Of a DNA stretch of 64,000 nucleotides, positions 11,945 through 22,719 are shown in pieces (the stretch's first letter is position 1; every line of letters begins with the position of its first letter). The stretch is from Branchinecta lynchi. Its lineage: Eukaryota; Arthropoda; Branchiopoda; Anostraca; Branchinectidae. The notes under the pieces were generated by a model. It searched no databases, was not told where the DNA came from, and was given only the letters and a program-made list of their open reading frames with translations. Location: assembly GCA_023053575.1 (NCBI GenBank), contig JAKZAP010000018.1:3286001-3350000 (forward strand). Reading direction: 5' to 3'. The translations under genes were made by a program, and so were the position numbers.

Positions 11945-12020
11945 GCCCCTCGGTAGCTCAGTTGGTAGAGCGCCTGCCTTGTAAGCAGAGGGTCCTGGGT
12001 TCAAATCCCGGCCGAGGAGC
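11945..12020 (+). tRNA. tRNA-Thr(TGT)-like gene, possibly SINE-derived
   Basis: The 76-base unit has a D-arm GTAGCTCAGTTGGTAGAGC, an anticodon loop CTTGTAA (anticodon TGT, Thr), and a T-arm GGGTTCAAATCCC. A and B boxes are good. The acceptor stem pairs at six of seven positions (third pair C-A). No CCA is encoded, as normal for animals. The 5' flank (GTGGTTTGCGAACT) is shared with the pseudo-tRNA at 4849-4922, which argues that this may be a dispersed tRNA-derived copy. No T-run terminator follows immediately. Confidence 0.6.
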
Positions 12021-12668
12021 AGTTTCGGCTTTCAGTTCACTACATATAAAATACCTCTACTGTATATCCGCGTAGTTCTTTTTCCTTCTCCCTCACAATG
12101 GAGTGAACTAACGCGGGTGGCTACGTCTCCACCCCCACTAAGTAACGTTAAAATTGTTATCAAAACATTATAACCACATTTTCTGTTTAAACTTAATATT
12201 ATTGAGTTCATTAAATAACAAATTTCTGTTTTCTATTTTTCATTATTTTATCTTCCGTTTTCGCTTATACTTACCCATATTCCCATATTATTCATATTTT
12301 AGCAAGATTTTAGTTGTAGCAGCAAAAAAGTAGTATTTTCAATCAGTTAGGCTATTAAGCTTTAAAGCAGACCTGAACCGGATATTGCTCCATCATTTTA
12401 CTTCTCAATACCAAGCGCCATCACAAGTCCTCCTATTTTTTATTTTCCTTTCACATTTGTTCTCATACTTTTGCTTTCTACCCAAATCTATAGTCTTCCC
12501 ATGGAGAATCTTTTCACAATAAAACCGCGCCGCCCGCGTCCTTTGCGATTGGTTCAGTCCGAGTTGGCGACCGGCGACCGTACAAACCAGTCAGGCAGTC
12601 ACAGAGACAAAGTTTGTTGACGATGTTAGGCCCAGGCCCCACTATAGTCACACCTGGTAATAACGCCG
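12021..12668. other. No gene recognised
   Basis: AT-rich to about 12500, then more GC-rich with CGACCGGCGACCG near 12569. This part probably belongs to the R6 repeat that follows. No coding or RNA signal. Confidence 0.4.
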
Positions 12669-12865
12669 GTAATACTCTTGATGACTAACTCTCCTTGCCG
12701 ATGCAAAATCGCCGGGTACCTAGCGGAAGAGCAGGAAGCGGTATCACATCTGCTCCCAAAGGTCGCGGTGATTGGTTCACACAGGATTTTAGTTGTTGAG
12801 TTTGAGTCGTCAGTGAGACGTTTACTCCTTCCTGAGGGTTACTGGCGTGTTTTGGACTTGGAAAT
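12669..12865 (+). repeat. Dispersed repeat R6, copy 2
   Basis: Shares ATACTCTTGATGACTAACTC, GTACCTAGCGGAAGAGC and ACTGGCGTGTTTTGGACTT with copies at 5166 and about 42640-43140. This copy is the most complete, being uninterrupted. Open frames on both strands here are not conserved in the other copies. Confidence 0.6.
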
Positions 12866-13339
12866 TGGGAAGAAAAGACGCTGCAAACGTAAGATAGACG
12901 AGATGGAAAAAGTCCATCTCCGCCATTTTGAACGTAACTTTGGACCAACCACAGACGACAGTCACTGACGTTAGCTAGTTTTGTTTACCTATGAGTGATG
13001 ATGGTCAGGCCCAATCCCCTACCCCCCCCCCCTGGATACGGCCTTGATGATGGTGGTAATTTATCTTAAATTTCTTCGTTCAAGGTGTGATCAGGATGAA
13101 ACGTAAAAGTGGGTAATACGAATTACGAATTACGTACAGATGTGACTGAATGTCGCCCGGGCATTGCAGTTTAGAAAGTCGATCCCGATGAGCTGATCCG
13201 TTTTATTCTTACGAGGAATTTGAACCGGAATGCGGCAACGGTGCACCGCGGCCGGAAAGTTGAACGATAAACTCTTCGGTCAACATTTCATGTTTTGTAC
13301 GGTATTTTTCACGGATAGTCTTCCGTTGCTAGGTCAAAA

Positions 13340-13605
13340 TACAAAGAAAAAAAAAAAAGTATAGCAAGCTAACAGTATGAAAAATAATAAACAACAATAA
13401 CCGACAACAAAACAAACTAGTGCCTACAAGAGGACGAACTTCAATGTTCATGAACTCATTTGTGCCCTTTTTTACAGAGATTTTTAACAAAGTGAATAAT
13501 TACTGTAATATATTTACTAAATTACTGTATGACCAGCTTGATTTAGCATCTTCGAAGAAAGCTATGAAGTTGGTTTGTCAATAAACGATTTGATTTGATT
13601 TCAGA
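13340..13605 (+). repeat. LINE 3'-tail-like sequence
   Basis: The segment ends in CAATAAACGATTTGATTTGATT, a polyadenylation-type word followed by a short TTGAT repeat, as is common at the 3' ends of CR1/L2-type LINEs. No reverse-transcriptase remnant was recognised. It lies about 100 bp upstream of a sarcospan-like exon. Confidence 0.35.
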
Positions 13606-13706
13606 AAAAAAACTAGCTTTAGGCGATGTCCTGAGTAAAATACGTCTACTCTACTAGGCTACTGGTTGGCAAATGATGAACACAATTCTGACATTTCTTC
13701 TTTCAG

Positions 13707-13873
13707 TTCCTCGGAAGTACCTACCCCCTGTCATCAGGCCATACAAGTTGGGGGTCGCATTGGCGACGTTAAAAACTTTCCTTGGGTTGGTCGTTCTAGG
13801 AGTTTCCTGTTTCCTACTTTTGATCTCACCAAACCTTAGGATAAGGGATACACCTCACTGGAGTGGCGCACCT
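13707..13873 (+). CDS. Sarcospan-like gene, exon with transmembrane helix 1
   Basis: The acceptor is ACATTTCTTCTTTCAG and the donor CACCT|GTAAGTATT. The exon starts in phase 1, completing a Val codon with the previous exon, and ends in phase 0. It encodes a hydrophobic helix (GVALATLKTFLGLVVLGVSC) followed by RIRDTPHWSGAP. Vertebrate sarcospan has the same order, a first helix followed by a short loop with RDTP-W-G, which is the strongest family signal. Sarcospan is a four-helix membrane protein of the dystrophin-glycoprotein complex at the plasma membrane. Assignment of the same role here is inference. Confidence 0.8.
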
Positions 13874-14010
13874 GTAAGTATTATTTATTATTTATTTATT
13901 ATTTTTCTAGTTAGTTTATCTAAATCTGTGGTAGTTCAAGGACCCCTCATGCTTGTTCTGCCTTTTATTATCCCTATCTCCCCTAAAAAAGAATGGGCCT
14001 ACGTTTAAGA

Positions 14011-15630
14011 ACAAGAGCTACGAGCTCATATGGCACTTGTTACGAGTAGGCACGGCTCGGTTATGTCAATGATATATCTAGTGTTTGCTAGGTGTCTTCC
14101 CACCAAGTTTCATCTCGATCCCTCCACTCATAGCGTTTTCCAATATTTCCGGTTCTCCCCTCCAGCTCCCCCCAAAAGTCACCGGATCCGGTCCGGATTT
14201 TAAGTGGGTCGTCTGAAGCATGAGGTCTTTCCAAATATCAAGTTTCATCGAGATCCGGTCACCCGTTCAAAAGTTATAAATACCTCAAGATTCCGGATTC
14301 CCCCTCCCTCCACTCCCCCGACAGTGCCCGAATCGGCTCGGTCATGTCAATGATGTATCTAGTGTTTGCTAGGTGTCTTCCCACCAAGTTTCATCTCGAT
14401 CCCTCAACTCATAGCGTTTCCCGAGATTTCCGGTTGCCCCCTCCAGCTCCCCCCCAAAAGTCACCGGATCCGGTCCGGATTTTTAGTGGGTCGTTCGAGG
14501 CATGAGGCCTTTCCAAATATCAAGTTCCATCGAGATCCGATCCCCCGTTCAAAAGTTATAAATACCTCAAGATTCCGGATTCCCCCTCCCTCCACTCCCC
14601 CACAGTGCCCGAATTGGCTCGGTTATGTCAATGATGTATCTAGTGTTTGCTAGGTGTCTTCCCACCAAGTTTCATCTCGATCCCTCCACTCACAGTGTTT
14701 CCCAAGATTTCCGGTTACCCCCTCCAGCTCCCCCAAAAAGTCACCGGATCCGGTCCGGATTTTAAGTGGGTCGTCTGAGGCATGTTGTCGTTCCAAATAT
14801 CAAGTTTCATCGAGATCCGGTCAACCGTTCAAAAGTTATAAATACCTCAAGATTCCGGATTTCCCCTCCCTCCACTCCCCCCACAGTGCCCGAATCAGCT
14901 CGGTTATGTCAATGATGTATCTAGTGTTTGCTAGGTGTCTTCCCACCAAGTTTCATCTCGATCCCTCCACTCATAGCGTTTCCCAAGATTTCCGGTTGCC
15001 CCCTGCAGCTCCCCCCAAAAGTCACCGGATCCGGTCCAGATTTTAAGTGGGTCGTCTGAGGTCCGAGATCTTTCCAAATATCAAGTTCCATCGAGATCCG
15101 ATCACCCGTTCAAAAGTTATAAATACCTCAAGATTCCGGATTCCCCCTCCCTCCACTCCCCCCACAGTGCCCGAATCGGCTCGGTTATGTCAATGATGTA
15201 TCTACTGTTTGCTAGGTGTCTTCCCACCAAGTTTCATCTCGATCCCTCCACTCATAGTGTTTCCCAAGATTTCCGGTTGCCCCCTCCAGCTCCCCCCAAA
15301 AGTCACCGGATCCGGTCCGGATTTTAAGTGGGTCGTCTGAGGCATGAGGTCGTTCCAAATATCAAGTTTCATCGAGATCCGATCACCCGTTCAAACGTTA
15401 AAAATACCTCAAGATTCCGAATTCCCCCTCCCTCCACTCCCCCCACGGTGCTCGGATCGGGGAAGTGACTATTTCCAACTTAATCATTTGGGGTCCCTGA
15501 TACGCCTGCCAAGTTTTATCGTCCTGGCTTATGTGGAAGTGCCCGAACTAGCAAAACCTGGACAGACCGACGGACGGACAGAAATTGCGATCGCTATATG
15601 GCACTTGGCCGAAGGGCAAGTGCCATAAAA
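14011..15630 (+). mobile_element. Family B Helentron-type element, copy 2 (most complete)
   Basis: Begins ACAAGAGCTACGAGCTCATA with TGGCACTTG, and ends with GACCGACGGACGGACAG followed by a hairpin TGGCACTTG-9 nt-CAAGTGCCA and ATAAAA. The 5' word TGGCACTTG is thus repeated inverted in the 3' hairpin. Five 281-bp tandem units fill the middle. This matches the published Helentron-associated plan: asymmetric terminal inverted repeats, central tandem repeats, microsatellite and 3' stem-loop. No helicase/Rep is present, so it is non-autonomous. It sits in an intron of the sarcospan-like gene. Confidence 0.75.
14053..15460 (+). repeat. 281-bp tandem array inside the Helentron-type element
   Basis: CGGCTCGG (or close variants) starts units at about 14053, 14333, 14614, 14895 and 15176, a period of 280-281 bp. 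Each unit carries CACCAAGTTTCATCTCGATC, CACCGGATCCGGTCC and CCCGTTCAAAAGTTATAAAT. Units differ by only a few substitutions, so the array is young or homogenised. Confidence 0.85.
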
Positions 15631-15639
15631 ATAAGAAAT

Positions 15640-16200
15640 AAAAGATATCATGGCAGGTTTTTCGAGAAAAAAGGAGAGGTTGTGGTGTTTAATGACGTGA
15701 TCAACTTCTTTGAAACAAAATGTTCAGCCACGAATCCCGTGCAAGGATGAGAGAAAATCCGGCCACGGTTTCCTGAAAGGCTTTAGTGGTGAATGGTGAA
15801 TTTAGAAACAGACGAAAGAAATTCCTGTAGGTCTGTATTTCCGCATGCCGCTAATATCATCTTACCGGCCTACCATGCTCCGCGATTACTGATAGCCTGT
15901 CTGAATTTGTACTTGTCTGCAACGCCAGTCGAGCCTACTTCTCTTCGTTGGAGTAATTCGGCCGGAGTACAGTGTGGACCAGCATCTCTTTCAAGACGCG
16001 TGGAACAAGGCCATCCCGTTCGTGATCCCACCGTATCCTTTGTTCTTGTACTTTTCCTAGCTGCCATTTTTTCCAATTTCATTCGAATTCTGCCTTTCTC
16101 GGTCGGTTAATCCCATCGGACTCTAATAAGGACTGGTATTTTGTCAAGACGCAAATTAAACGGTCAGTTGGGGATCCCATCGTAATCTTAATATTTTTTT
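15640..16200. other. Intron sequence, no feature recognised
   Basis: A 105-codon open frame (15793-16110) shows no domain, conserved neighbour or splice-phase support and is not annotated. The end of the interval is the T-rich acceptor tract of the exon at 16211. Confidence 0.4.
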
Positions 16201-16210
16201 TTTTTTTTAG

Positions 16211-16318
16211 CTATTACTGTCTGGACTATTTGGGTTATTTCTTCTTTGCTGCTGCAGGCAAAAATACCCTGGGATGAGAGCAGAGTGCTGTGTAGTTCCT
16301 GCAAGGGTACAGTATCTG
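16211..16318 (+). CDS. Sarcospan-like gene, exon with transmembrane helix 2
   Basis: The 36-codon exon is preceded by a T tract ending TTTTAG and followed by CTG|GTAAGG. It is phase 0 at both ends, matching the exons at 13707 and 25796. It encodes LLLSGLFGLFLLCCC, a short second helix, then a basic, Cys-containing cytoplasmic loop ending ARVQYL. Length and position match the segment between RDTP-W-G and helix 3 in sarcospan. It has no start or stop codon, so it is found only by splice logic. Confidence 0.78.
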
Positions 16319-16449
16319 GTAAGGCGTTTTTCTCTCTCATCTGTTAATTTAAGGAAGAAATCTTGAGTCATTCCAGCGATGGTGCAAGTCCCTAATTGCT
16401 TCACCCATTTCCATCTGAGATTCGAACGATGTCGTTTATCCACGCAAAT

Positions 16450-16814
16450 TAGTGTTGGGCGATATTGGATATCGATAACGATATATCGATATATCGATAT
16501 CGAATATCGAAACGTAAATATCGATATCGAAAACGATATTTTTTCATTCATAATTATTGTAAATAATCCAACATAACCTACATTTATATATCCGAAATTG
16601 GAGCAATATGTTTTCGTAATTCAGTTCTTATTTATTCGGAGTTAGAGACGATGCAAGATGCTATTTAACGACAATTTCGTTAGTAAATTTTGGCGAAACG
16701 AGACGTATCCTATAGCGAAACGTACTAAAAAATATCGATATCGATATATCGACTATCGAATATCGAAAGTGAAAATATCGATATATCGAAAAATCCAAAT
16801 ATCTCCCAACACTG
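16450..16814. mobile_element. hAT-type MITE with 8-bp target duplication
   Basis: The ends read TAGTGTTGGG and CCCAACACTG, and the perfect 8-bp direct repeat ACGCAAAT flanks both sides (16442-16449 and 16815-16822), the hallmark of hAT insertion. Subterminal regions are inverted runs of TATCGA/TCGATA words. The centre is AT-rich and non-coding. It lies in the intron just downstream of the second-helix exon. Confidence 0.88.
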
Positions 16815-17221
16815 ACGCAAATGGCACTACGCTGATTAATCTTTTGTTCATTTTGTGTACGATGAAATGACAAAATTAGGGCGTTGTTTGCATAGAAACA
16901 ATTTTGCGTTCTTTTCATTACCGTTCAAAGTATCACAAAAGAAGAAACAGAATAATTCTCCTTGGCAAAGAAATGCTAAAATTATTAGTAAGCATTTGCT
17001 TCCATTCCAGATATTACGGAGAAATTGTCTGTTCTCCACCACTCCACATAGTTTGTTCGTACTGTTTTCCATAATTATGTCTCTTTATTTTCATTTGTGG
17101 TCCACTAGTTTTGTCTTGCACGATTTGCGGGTTAGAAATAAATTGTTATTATTGTTATAAACAGCAGACGAATAAAACGAACATGATTTCATTATAAATA
17201 TTCCTTCAGCCCAAGCTGACT

Positions 17222-17703
17222 GCGCATCATATTTGATAGTGCAAAACGGATATGTCAGCTGAATTTATTAGAGCTATACTTCGGCCCTTCTTGGCAAGGG
17301 TCCTCTTCAGGCTCAAAACCGCTCAAGTTGGAAAAACGAACTTGTGGGAAAACAAACTAAAGATTCAAGCTTAGCTTTAAATATTTATCTTCGTAAATTC
17401 CTTAGTGAGAGTTGTTTAGAGTTAAAAAGGTTGCTGTGATTTCATTTTGGACACGACTGCTGTTTTTGCCTGCTCATTTGGTTTTTTGATCGAGTCGAGA
17501 TTTTTCTGCATTTGGGCTGACTTTCGTTTTGTTGACGAGAAAAGCTTGGGGTCTGAATTTCTTTTCGCTGATGATGCCGTTTCACAAGTTCGTTTTTCCA
17601 ACTTGAGCGGTTTTGAACCTGAAGAGGACCCTTGCCAAGAAGGGCCGAAATATAGGTCTAAAAGAATTCCGCTGACGTATCCGTTTTGCACCATCAAATA
17701 TGA
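17222..17703. mobile_element. Foldback element carrying the GGACCCTT stem-loop module in both arms
   Basis: The left arm (17222-17345) and right arm (about 17575-17703) are inverted copies. Each contains the module CCTGAAGAGGACCCTTGCCA and the phrase TGCAAAACGGATA. The middle differs in sequence and holds a minus-strand open segment. The left arm also carries AGCCCAAGCTGACT, found near the module at 39585 and 54770. Confidence 0.65.
17422..17592 (-). CDS. Unrecognised short coding-like segment
   Basis: The minus strand encodes about 55 residues rich in Lys, Ser and Gln (for example SSTKRKSAQMQKNLDSIKKP) ending in a stop at 17422. The composition is coding-like rather than random, but the segment lies between foldback arms and the frame runs into one arm. 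It may be a captured exon or a remnant of a retroelement ORF. No function can be given. Confidence 0.25.
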   Translation of the reverse strand, partial: RTCETASSAKRNSDPKLFSSTKRKSAQMQKNLDSIKKPNEQAKTAVVSKMKSQQPF

Positions 17704-17796
17704 TTTCATTATTCGTGTTAAAAAAGCTGAAACACCTGTCTCTTATAGTTGATGTTAATGTTAAGCTCTTAATTTAACATTCCCATTTGACTGTTC

Positions 17797-18290
17797 TCAT
17801 AAATGCGAAAGCAAAACCAAGGTAGCCCAAAATTTAGAATTCAAAGAAGAATACCTCTAATGTAAACCGACAGAGAGAACGTTTTGGGTTCAAGAAAAGC
17901 TTTGGATGTAATCCATCAAGTCCCGCTTTCAAAATGGATGTGGCAAAAACGAAAACCGCAGAAAACCATGTAGAAGCAAAACTAGAGGAATGTTCAAAGA
18001 AGTGTACCTGTACTCTTAACCGATAGAAAGAATCGTTTTGATTAAGAAAGGACTCGGCTGTAATCCATCAAGCCGCTTGCAAATGGACGCGGCAAAAACG
18101 AAAACCACAGACAATTATGTAGAGCAAAACCTAGGTAGTCCAAAATTTAGAGAATTGTTCAAAGAAGCGTACCCTTACTGTAAGCCAACAGAAAGAATCG
18201 TTTTGATTAAGAAAGGACTCGGCTGTAATCCATCAAGTCCCGCTTGCGTGTCAGTCGAACGGATTACTACAAAAACGAACGCTGTGGAAA
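17797..18290 (+). repeat. Tandem repeat, about 150-166-bp unit
   Basis: Three diverged units carry GTAATCCATCAAG at about 17909, 18060 and 18226, with AGAAAGAATCGTTTTGATTA in two of them. The plus frame 18038-18301 is open through two units with repeated KKGLGCNPSS. Earlier units contain stops, so a protein-coding origin is doubtful. Confidence 0.65.
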
Positions 18291-18299
18291 AACGAACCT

Positions 18300-18655
18300 A
18301 GACAAGACACGTTTTTTTCGAGACGTCGATTTTCGTTCGGAGGCATCTAGCATGTTTACATTCTTTCCAAAGCGAGGGCCGTTTGAAATTAGCTGCCAAT
18401 TAATCCACATTCAGATTCTAAGCTAGGCCTTGAAATTATTGTCTCAGGAACATGAAGCTGCTGCTGTTTACGGTTTGAAGAAGGCAACCGCAATCCTTCA
18501 ATAGAGGTGCCTGTCAGCCCGGAATAATGTGCGTTAGTAAAAATACGTTATATTACTATTGTTTATGTATTTCTGTATGAATGAGATTATCACCCATTTT
18601 GAACCCAACAAACGGTCACAAACAGAGTATGAGAGAAAAAGGAAGGAAAAAGACA
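18300..18655. other. Intron sequence, nothing recognised
   Basis: AT-rich intron between the tandem repeat and a Helentron-type element. No exon or repeat is visible. Confidence 0.4.
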
Positions 18656-20090
18656 ACAAGAGCTAGAAGCTCATATGGCACTTACAAGGCTGGGTCAGAG
18701 GATGAAAGTGAGAATTTGCCAATTCTTGGGTTTGTTGTGAGCATTTGTAAGCAATACCGTTGAGATAAGAGTGATCATGGGCCCTTTGAAATCACGAGAT
18801 TTGGTAAAAGATGTTTTATTTTTGCACTTGGCTATGATGATGCGCACTTTAGGGGAGGCAACTTGAGGCACTTGAGGCAAAAATGATGATAGGCTCATTG
18901 GGATCATGAGTAGGCTATGCATATTTGGATTCAATAATGGATTCAAATGTAAGCAAATCCCTTGAGGCAAGAATGATCGTGGTCTCATGTGGATTGCGAA
19001 AATACATATTTTGCTTAAAAGATTTGTTTGTAATTTGCGGTTAAGATGAGTACTTTAAGCGATGGTCGGGTCAAGGGAAGTGACAATTTCTAGGCCAATC
19101 TTGTCAAGTCTCTAATGTTCAAGCCAAGCTTCGTCGTCCTAGCACATCTAAAAGTAGCGATCACCAGAATTTACGACCCCTCCCGCCCAACTCCCCCCAC
19201 AGTGCCTAAATCCGATCTGGTTTTGTCACTGATCTATCTAGAGCTTGTGCTTGTTCTTCCCATCAAGTTTCATCCCGGTCGCTCCACTCTAAGCGTGTCA
19301 CAAGATTTCCGGCTCTCCTCTCCAACTCGCTCACATTCATCGGATCCGGTCCAGACTTGAAATGGGACATTTGAGACATGAGATCTTTCTAAATACCAAG
19401 TTTCAGTAAAATACGATCGCCCTAAGTTACAAATACCTTAAGTTTCAGAATCCCCCTCCCTGCACTCCCCCAACGAGTGTCGGGTCGGGGAACTGACAAT
19501 TTCTAAGCCAAACTTGTCAAGTCTCTAATGTTCAAGCGAAGTTTCACCGTCCTAGCACATCTAGAAGTACCTTAACTCGCGATCACCGGAATTCCGAACC
19601 CCCCCTCCAACTCCCCCAGAGTGCCCAAATCTGGTCCAGTTCTGTCACTGATGTATCTAGGGCTTGTGCTTGTTCTTCCCACCAAGTATCACCCCAACCG
19701 CTCTACTCTAGGCGTGTCACAAGATTTCCGGTTCCCCCCTCAGCCCCCCCCGTTCATCAGATCCGGTCCGGACTTGAAATGGGATAACTGAGACACGAGA
19801 TCTTTCCAAATATAAAAGTGTCATTAAGATCCGACCGCCCATTCCAAAGTTATACATGCATCAAGATTCCGGATTCCCCCTCCCTTTACGATCGCCCCCA
19901 CGGTGGTTGGATCGGGCAAGTGACTAATTCCATGTCAGTTTGGCCGGGTCCCTGATAAGCCTGCCAAGTTTCATTGTACTTGCTTATGTGGAAGTACCCT
20001 AACTGGAGAACAGTGGACCGATAGGCAGACCGACAGACCAACCGAAAAGTGATCGGTATATTGCGATTGAGCGAAGCTGCAAGTGCCATA
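18656..20090 (+). mobile_element. Family B Helentron-type element, copy 3
   Basis: Starts ACAAGAGCTAGAAGCTCATA with TGGCACTTACAAGGCTGGG, and ends with a diverged hairpin whose last arm is GCAAGTGCCATA. Internal phrases such as GTTCTTCCCATCAAGTTTCA appear twice in a unit of about 420 bp. It belongs to the same 5' subtype as copy 7 (CAAGGCTGGGTCAGAGGATG). Confidence 0.7.
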
Positions 20091-20649
20091 CAGTCCATAA
20101 CAGATAGATTGTAATACATTTATTTACACACGGTGCAACATAGCCCTATCCAGTGTGTGGCTAGCATCAAGCGAACTAATAAAACGTACAATCCGTTTTA
20201 TTACTTGCCAAATCGGCAAGTAATTTGCATCTGCATATTCAGACAAATGTCAGCAACAGACCCCTTACAAACGAACTAATCCTAAATATTCCCAGATAAT
20301 AGTAATTATTTCAGTGCAATGGTGCTAAATTATTGCTTAAAGAAGCAAGCCGGCTTTTAAGTTTATTTTCTTTTTCTTGATTATAAACATTGGCAGATCA
20401 TTATCATATTATACTCGATCATATTATATCCACCCACACGACCCCCCCCCTCCCGTACCAAACTCCCTCAGGCCACAACTCGCTCAACACAGTTAGTAGC
20501 ACATTATTCAAAATTGTTAGCGTAGACTCGCTGATCAAACTTTATAAATAAAATATATTTTTATGAAAAAGTATAGAGCCAGCTCGCAACGGGATCAACT
20601 ACAAAGAGGCATGGCACGGCACGACATAGTGTAGGAGGCACGAGTACTA
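20091..20649. other. Spacer between two Helentron-type copies
   Basis: AT-rich intron sequence with a short inverted pair around 20195-20222 (TTACTTGCC/GGCAAGTAA). No gene seen. Confidence 0.4.
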
Positions 20650-21109
20650 AAAGAAGAGCTAGTAGCTCATATGGCACTTGTAAGAACAGTTAGCATATTT
20701 GTCAGATGCGGTTTGCAGTTATCAAGGCTAAATCTCTTTCCCGATACTCTTCAACAGAAAATGGGCTTTATCTAGTAAATCTGAAATGATTATTCCACTC
20801 AGTGACAACCGTTCCTCCCACAACGATGATCGGATCAGATCGGATCCCTGACATGCCTGCCAAGTTTCATGGTCATAGCACATTCGGAAGTACACCCGAC
20901 TCGTGATCACTGGAATTCTGGAAAACCCTCTCAACTCCCCCAACTGTGACATGATCCGGTCCTGTTTTGTCAATATTTTCTCTACGGCTTATGCTTGTTC
21001 TTTTCTCCCAAATCTCATCCCGATATCTCTACTCTAAGCGTTTCACGAGATTTCCGACACCGCGCTCCTCCAACCCCCAGTTATTGGATTCGTTCCAGAC
21101 TTGAAATTA

Positions 21110-21521
21110 GTCGCGTTTTTTGCAGATCGACTGGCGATTGGGACTTGTTCCCGGGCTCATGCAGTTGACCGTTTTTTGTCGCTTGATAGGGGAGCGAGAA
21201 CAACCCTTCGAAAAACGGTCTAAATCGGTCAATAATCAGTCCATCCCCACAACTCTTCCCTCGGCAGTCTCTGAAACTACTGCAGTACTGGCGCTTCCTG
21301 AGGTGTAAATTTTACGTTTTTGGGTCCACATGTTTCAGTTTTCAAAATTTGGCACCAAGTTTGACTGGACCTCCAAGAGAAAGGTGCATCGGATCGACTG
21401 TTGACTTTGTTTCCAGTCGGTGTCCAGTCAAGCGACAAAAAACGGATCGACTGGACCTCCAGTCGACAGTCGATCGCAGAAAACGGCAACTTTCGTTCCA
21501 AGCGATTGCAAAAAACGCGAC
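21110..21521. mobile_element. Tc1/mariner-type MITE inserted in a Helentron-type copy
   Basis: The ends GTCGCGTTTTTTGCA and TGCAAAAAACGCGAC are perfect 15-bp inverted repeats flanked by TA on both sides. Removing the insert restores the family B phrase running from GACTTGAAATT into GATCTGAGACACTTG-like sequence. Internal sequence repeats GATCGACTGG. It is the younger of the two nested elements. Confidence 0.8.
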
Positions 21522-22257
21522 TATTGATGATCTGAGACACTTGTTGTTGACACTTGTCAAGTTTCATTCACGTCCTATCACCCATTCTAAAGTTATGCAT
21601 GTCACTAGATCCTGAACTCCCCATCCCTCCACTCCCCAAAGATCATTGTATCGGGGAAGGAACTATTTTCAAGTCGACCTGGGAGAGTACCTAATGTGTC
21701 TGCCAAGTTTCATGGTCCTGGTACATCTGGAAGTACCCTAACTCGTGATTACCCGGAAATCCAGGAAACCCCTCCGACACCCTCCACTGCGACACGAGTC
21801 AATCAAGTATCTATGGTTACTGCTCGTTCTTCCCTTCAAGCTCGATCCCGATCCCTTGAGACTAAGCGTTTCACAAGATTTTTGGTCCCCCCCCCCCTCT
21901 ACCCTCCACTCCCAGTTTTCGGATTCGGGCCATATTTGAACTTGAAAATCTGAGACACTTGTTCTTCACACTTGTCAAGTTTCATGTATGTCCGATTACC
22001 CGTTCCGAAGTTATGCATATTTCTAGTTTCGTGATTCCCCATCCCTCCACTCCCCCAACTATGGCCGGATCTGGGAAGTGATTATTTCCAAGTTGATTTG
22101 GTTTTGGACTCCCAATCTGGAACAGTATCAAAATATAATTAGGACAGAAGTAGCTTACTTTCTTGGGAAAAGCAGAACACAATCAGATAAAAGCTTAGTT
22201 TAGCATTTGTTTTGACCGAAATCCTTGAGCTGTTCTAGTTCCTGTTTCTGCTCTAAA

Positions 22258-22331
22258 GACAAGTCGAATAGCGCAGTCCGTTAGCGTCTCGGGCTTCCAC
22301 GAGAGAGGACGTCGGTTCGATACCACATCTG
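22258..22331 (+). repeat. tRNA-like SINE head inside family B copy 4
   Basis: An A box (ATAGCGCAGTCCGTTAGCG) and a B box (GGTTCGATACC) are spaced as in a tRNA, followed after a few bases by a T run at 22335-22340. The acceptor arms do not pair well. Comparable tRNA-like pieces sit at similar positions in copy 6, so tRNA-derived sequence is a recurrent component near the 3' end of this family. Confidence 0.5.
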
Positions 22332-22719
22332 GAATTTTTTTCCATTTGCTCCCCTTTTGCTACCATTTTCCTAGTTTCCGGACTCCCGGATCCATGGAAA
22401 GTCGGATCGGGGAAGTGATTATTTATAAGTTAATCTGGTCGGGTCCCTGATATGCCTGCCAAGTTTCATCGTCCTAGCTTATGTGGATGTGCCCGAACTA
22501 GCAAACCCGGACCGACCGACCGACCGACGGACGAACAGAAATTGCGATCGCTATATGGCACTTGGCCAAAGGGCAAGTGCCATAAACAGGCAAGAAAACT
22601 AAAAGACCTTTCAGGCTTCAGAAGTGAGGGGCAGGAACAATGTTCTAATGTGCCTTCTTTTAGGCTCTGGACTAACGAATTCTCACTTGTCTACTTCTAC
22701 TACTTGCTAACCTCTATTA

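Larger units (their letters stand above)
20650..22586 (+). mobile_element. Family B Helentron-type element, copy 4
   Basis: Starts with GAAGAGCTAGTAGCTCATAT and ends with GACCGACCGACCGACGGACG, then the intact hairpin TGGCACTTG/CAAGTGCCA and ATAAA. It shares the 5' subtype TAAGAACAGTTAGCAT with copy 6. It is interrupted by a TA-flanked MITE (21110-21521) and by a tRNA-like segment (22258-22331). Confidence 0.75.

Noticed and set aside
14366..15046. Frames of 95-130 codons in the 281-bp array
   Set aside because: Repeat-derived Pro/Ser-rich translations that shift frame from unit to unit.
18038..18301. Protein with repeated KKGLGCNPSS
   Set aside because: Only two of three tandem units are open; the first unit has stops and there are no splice signals.
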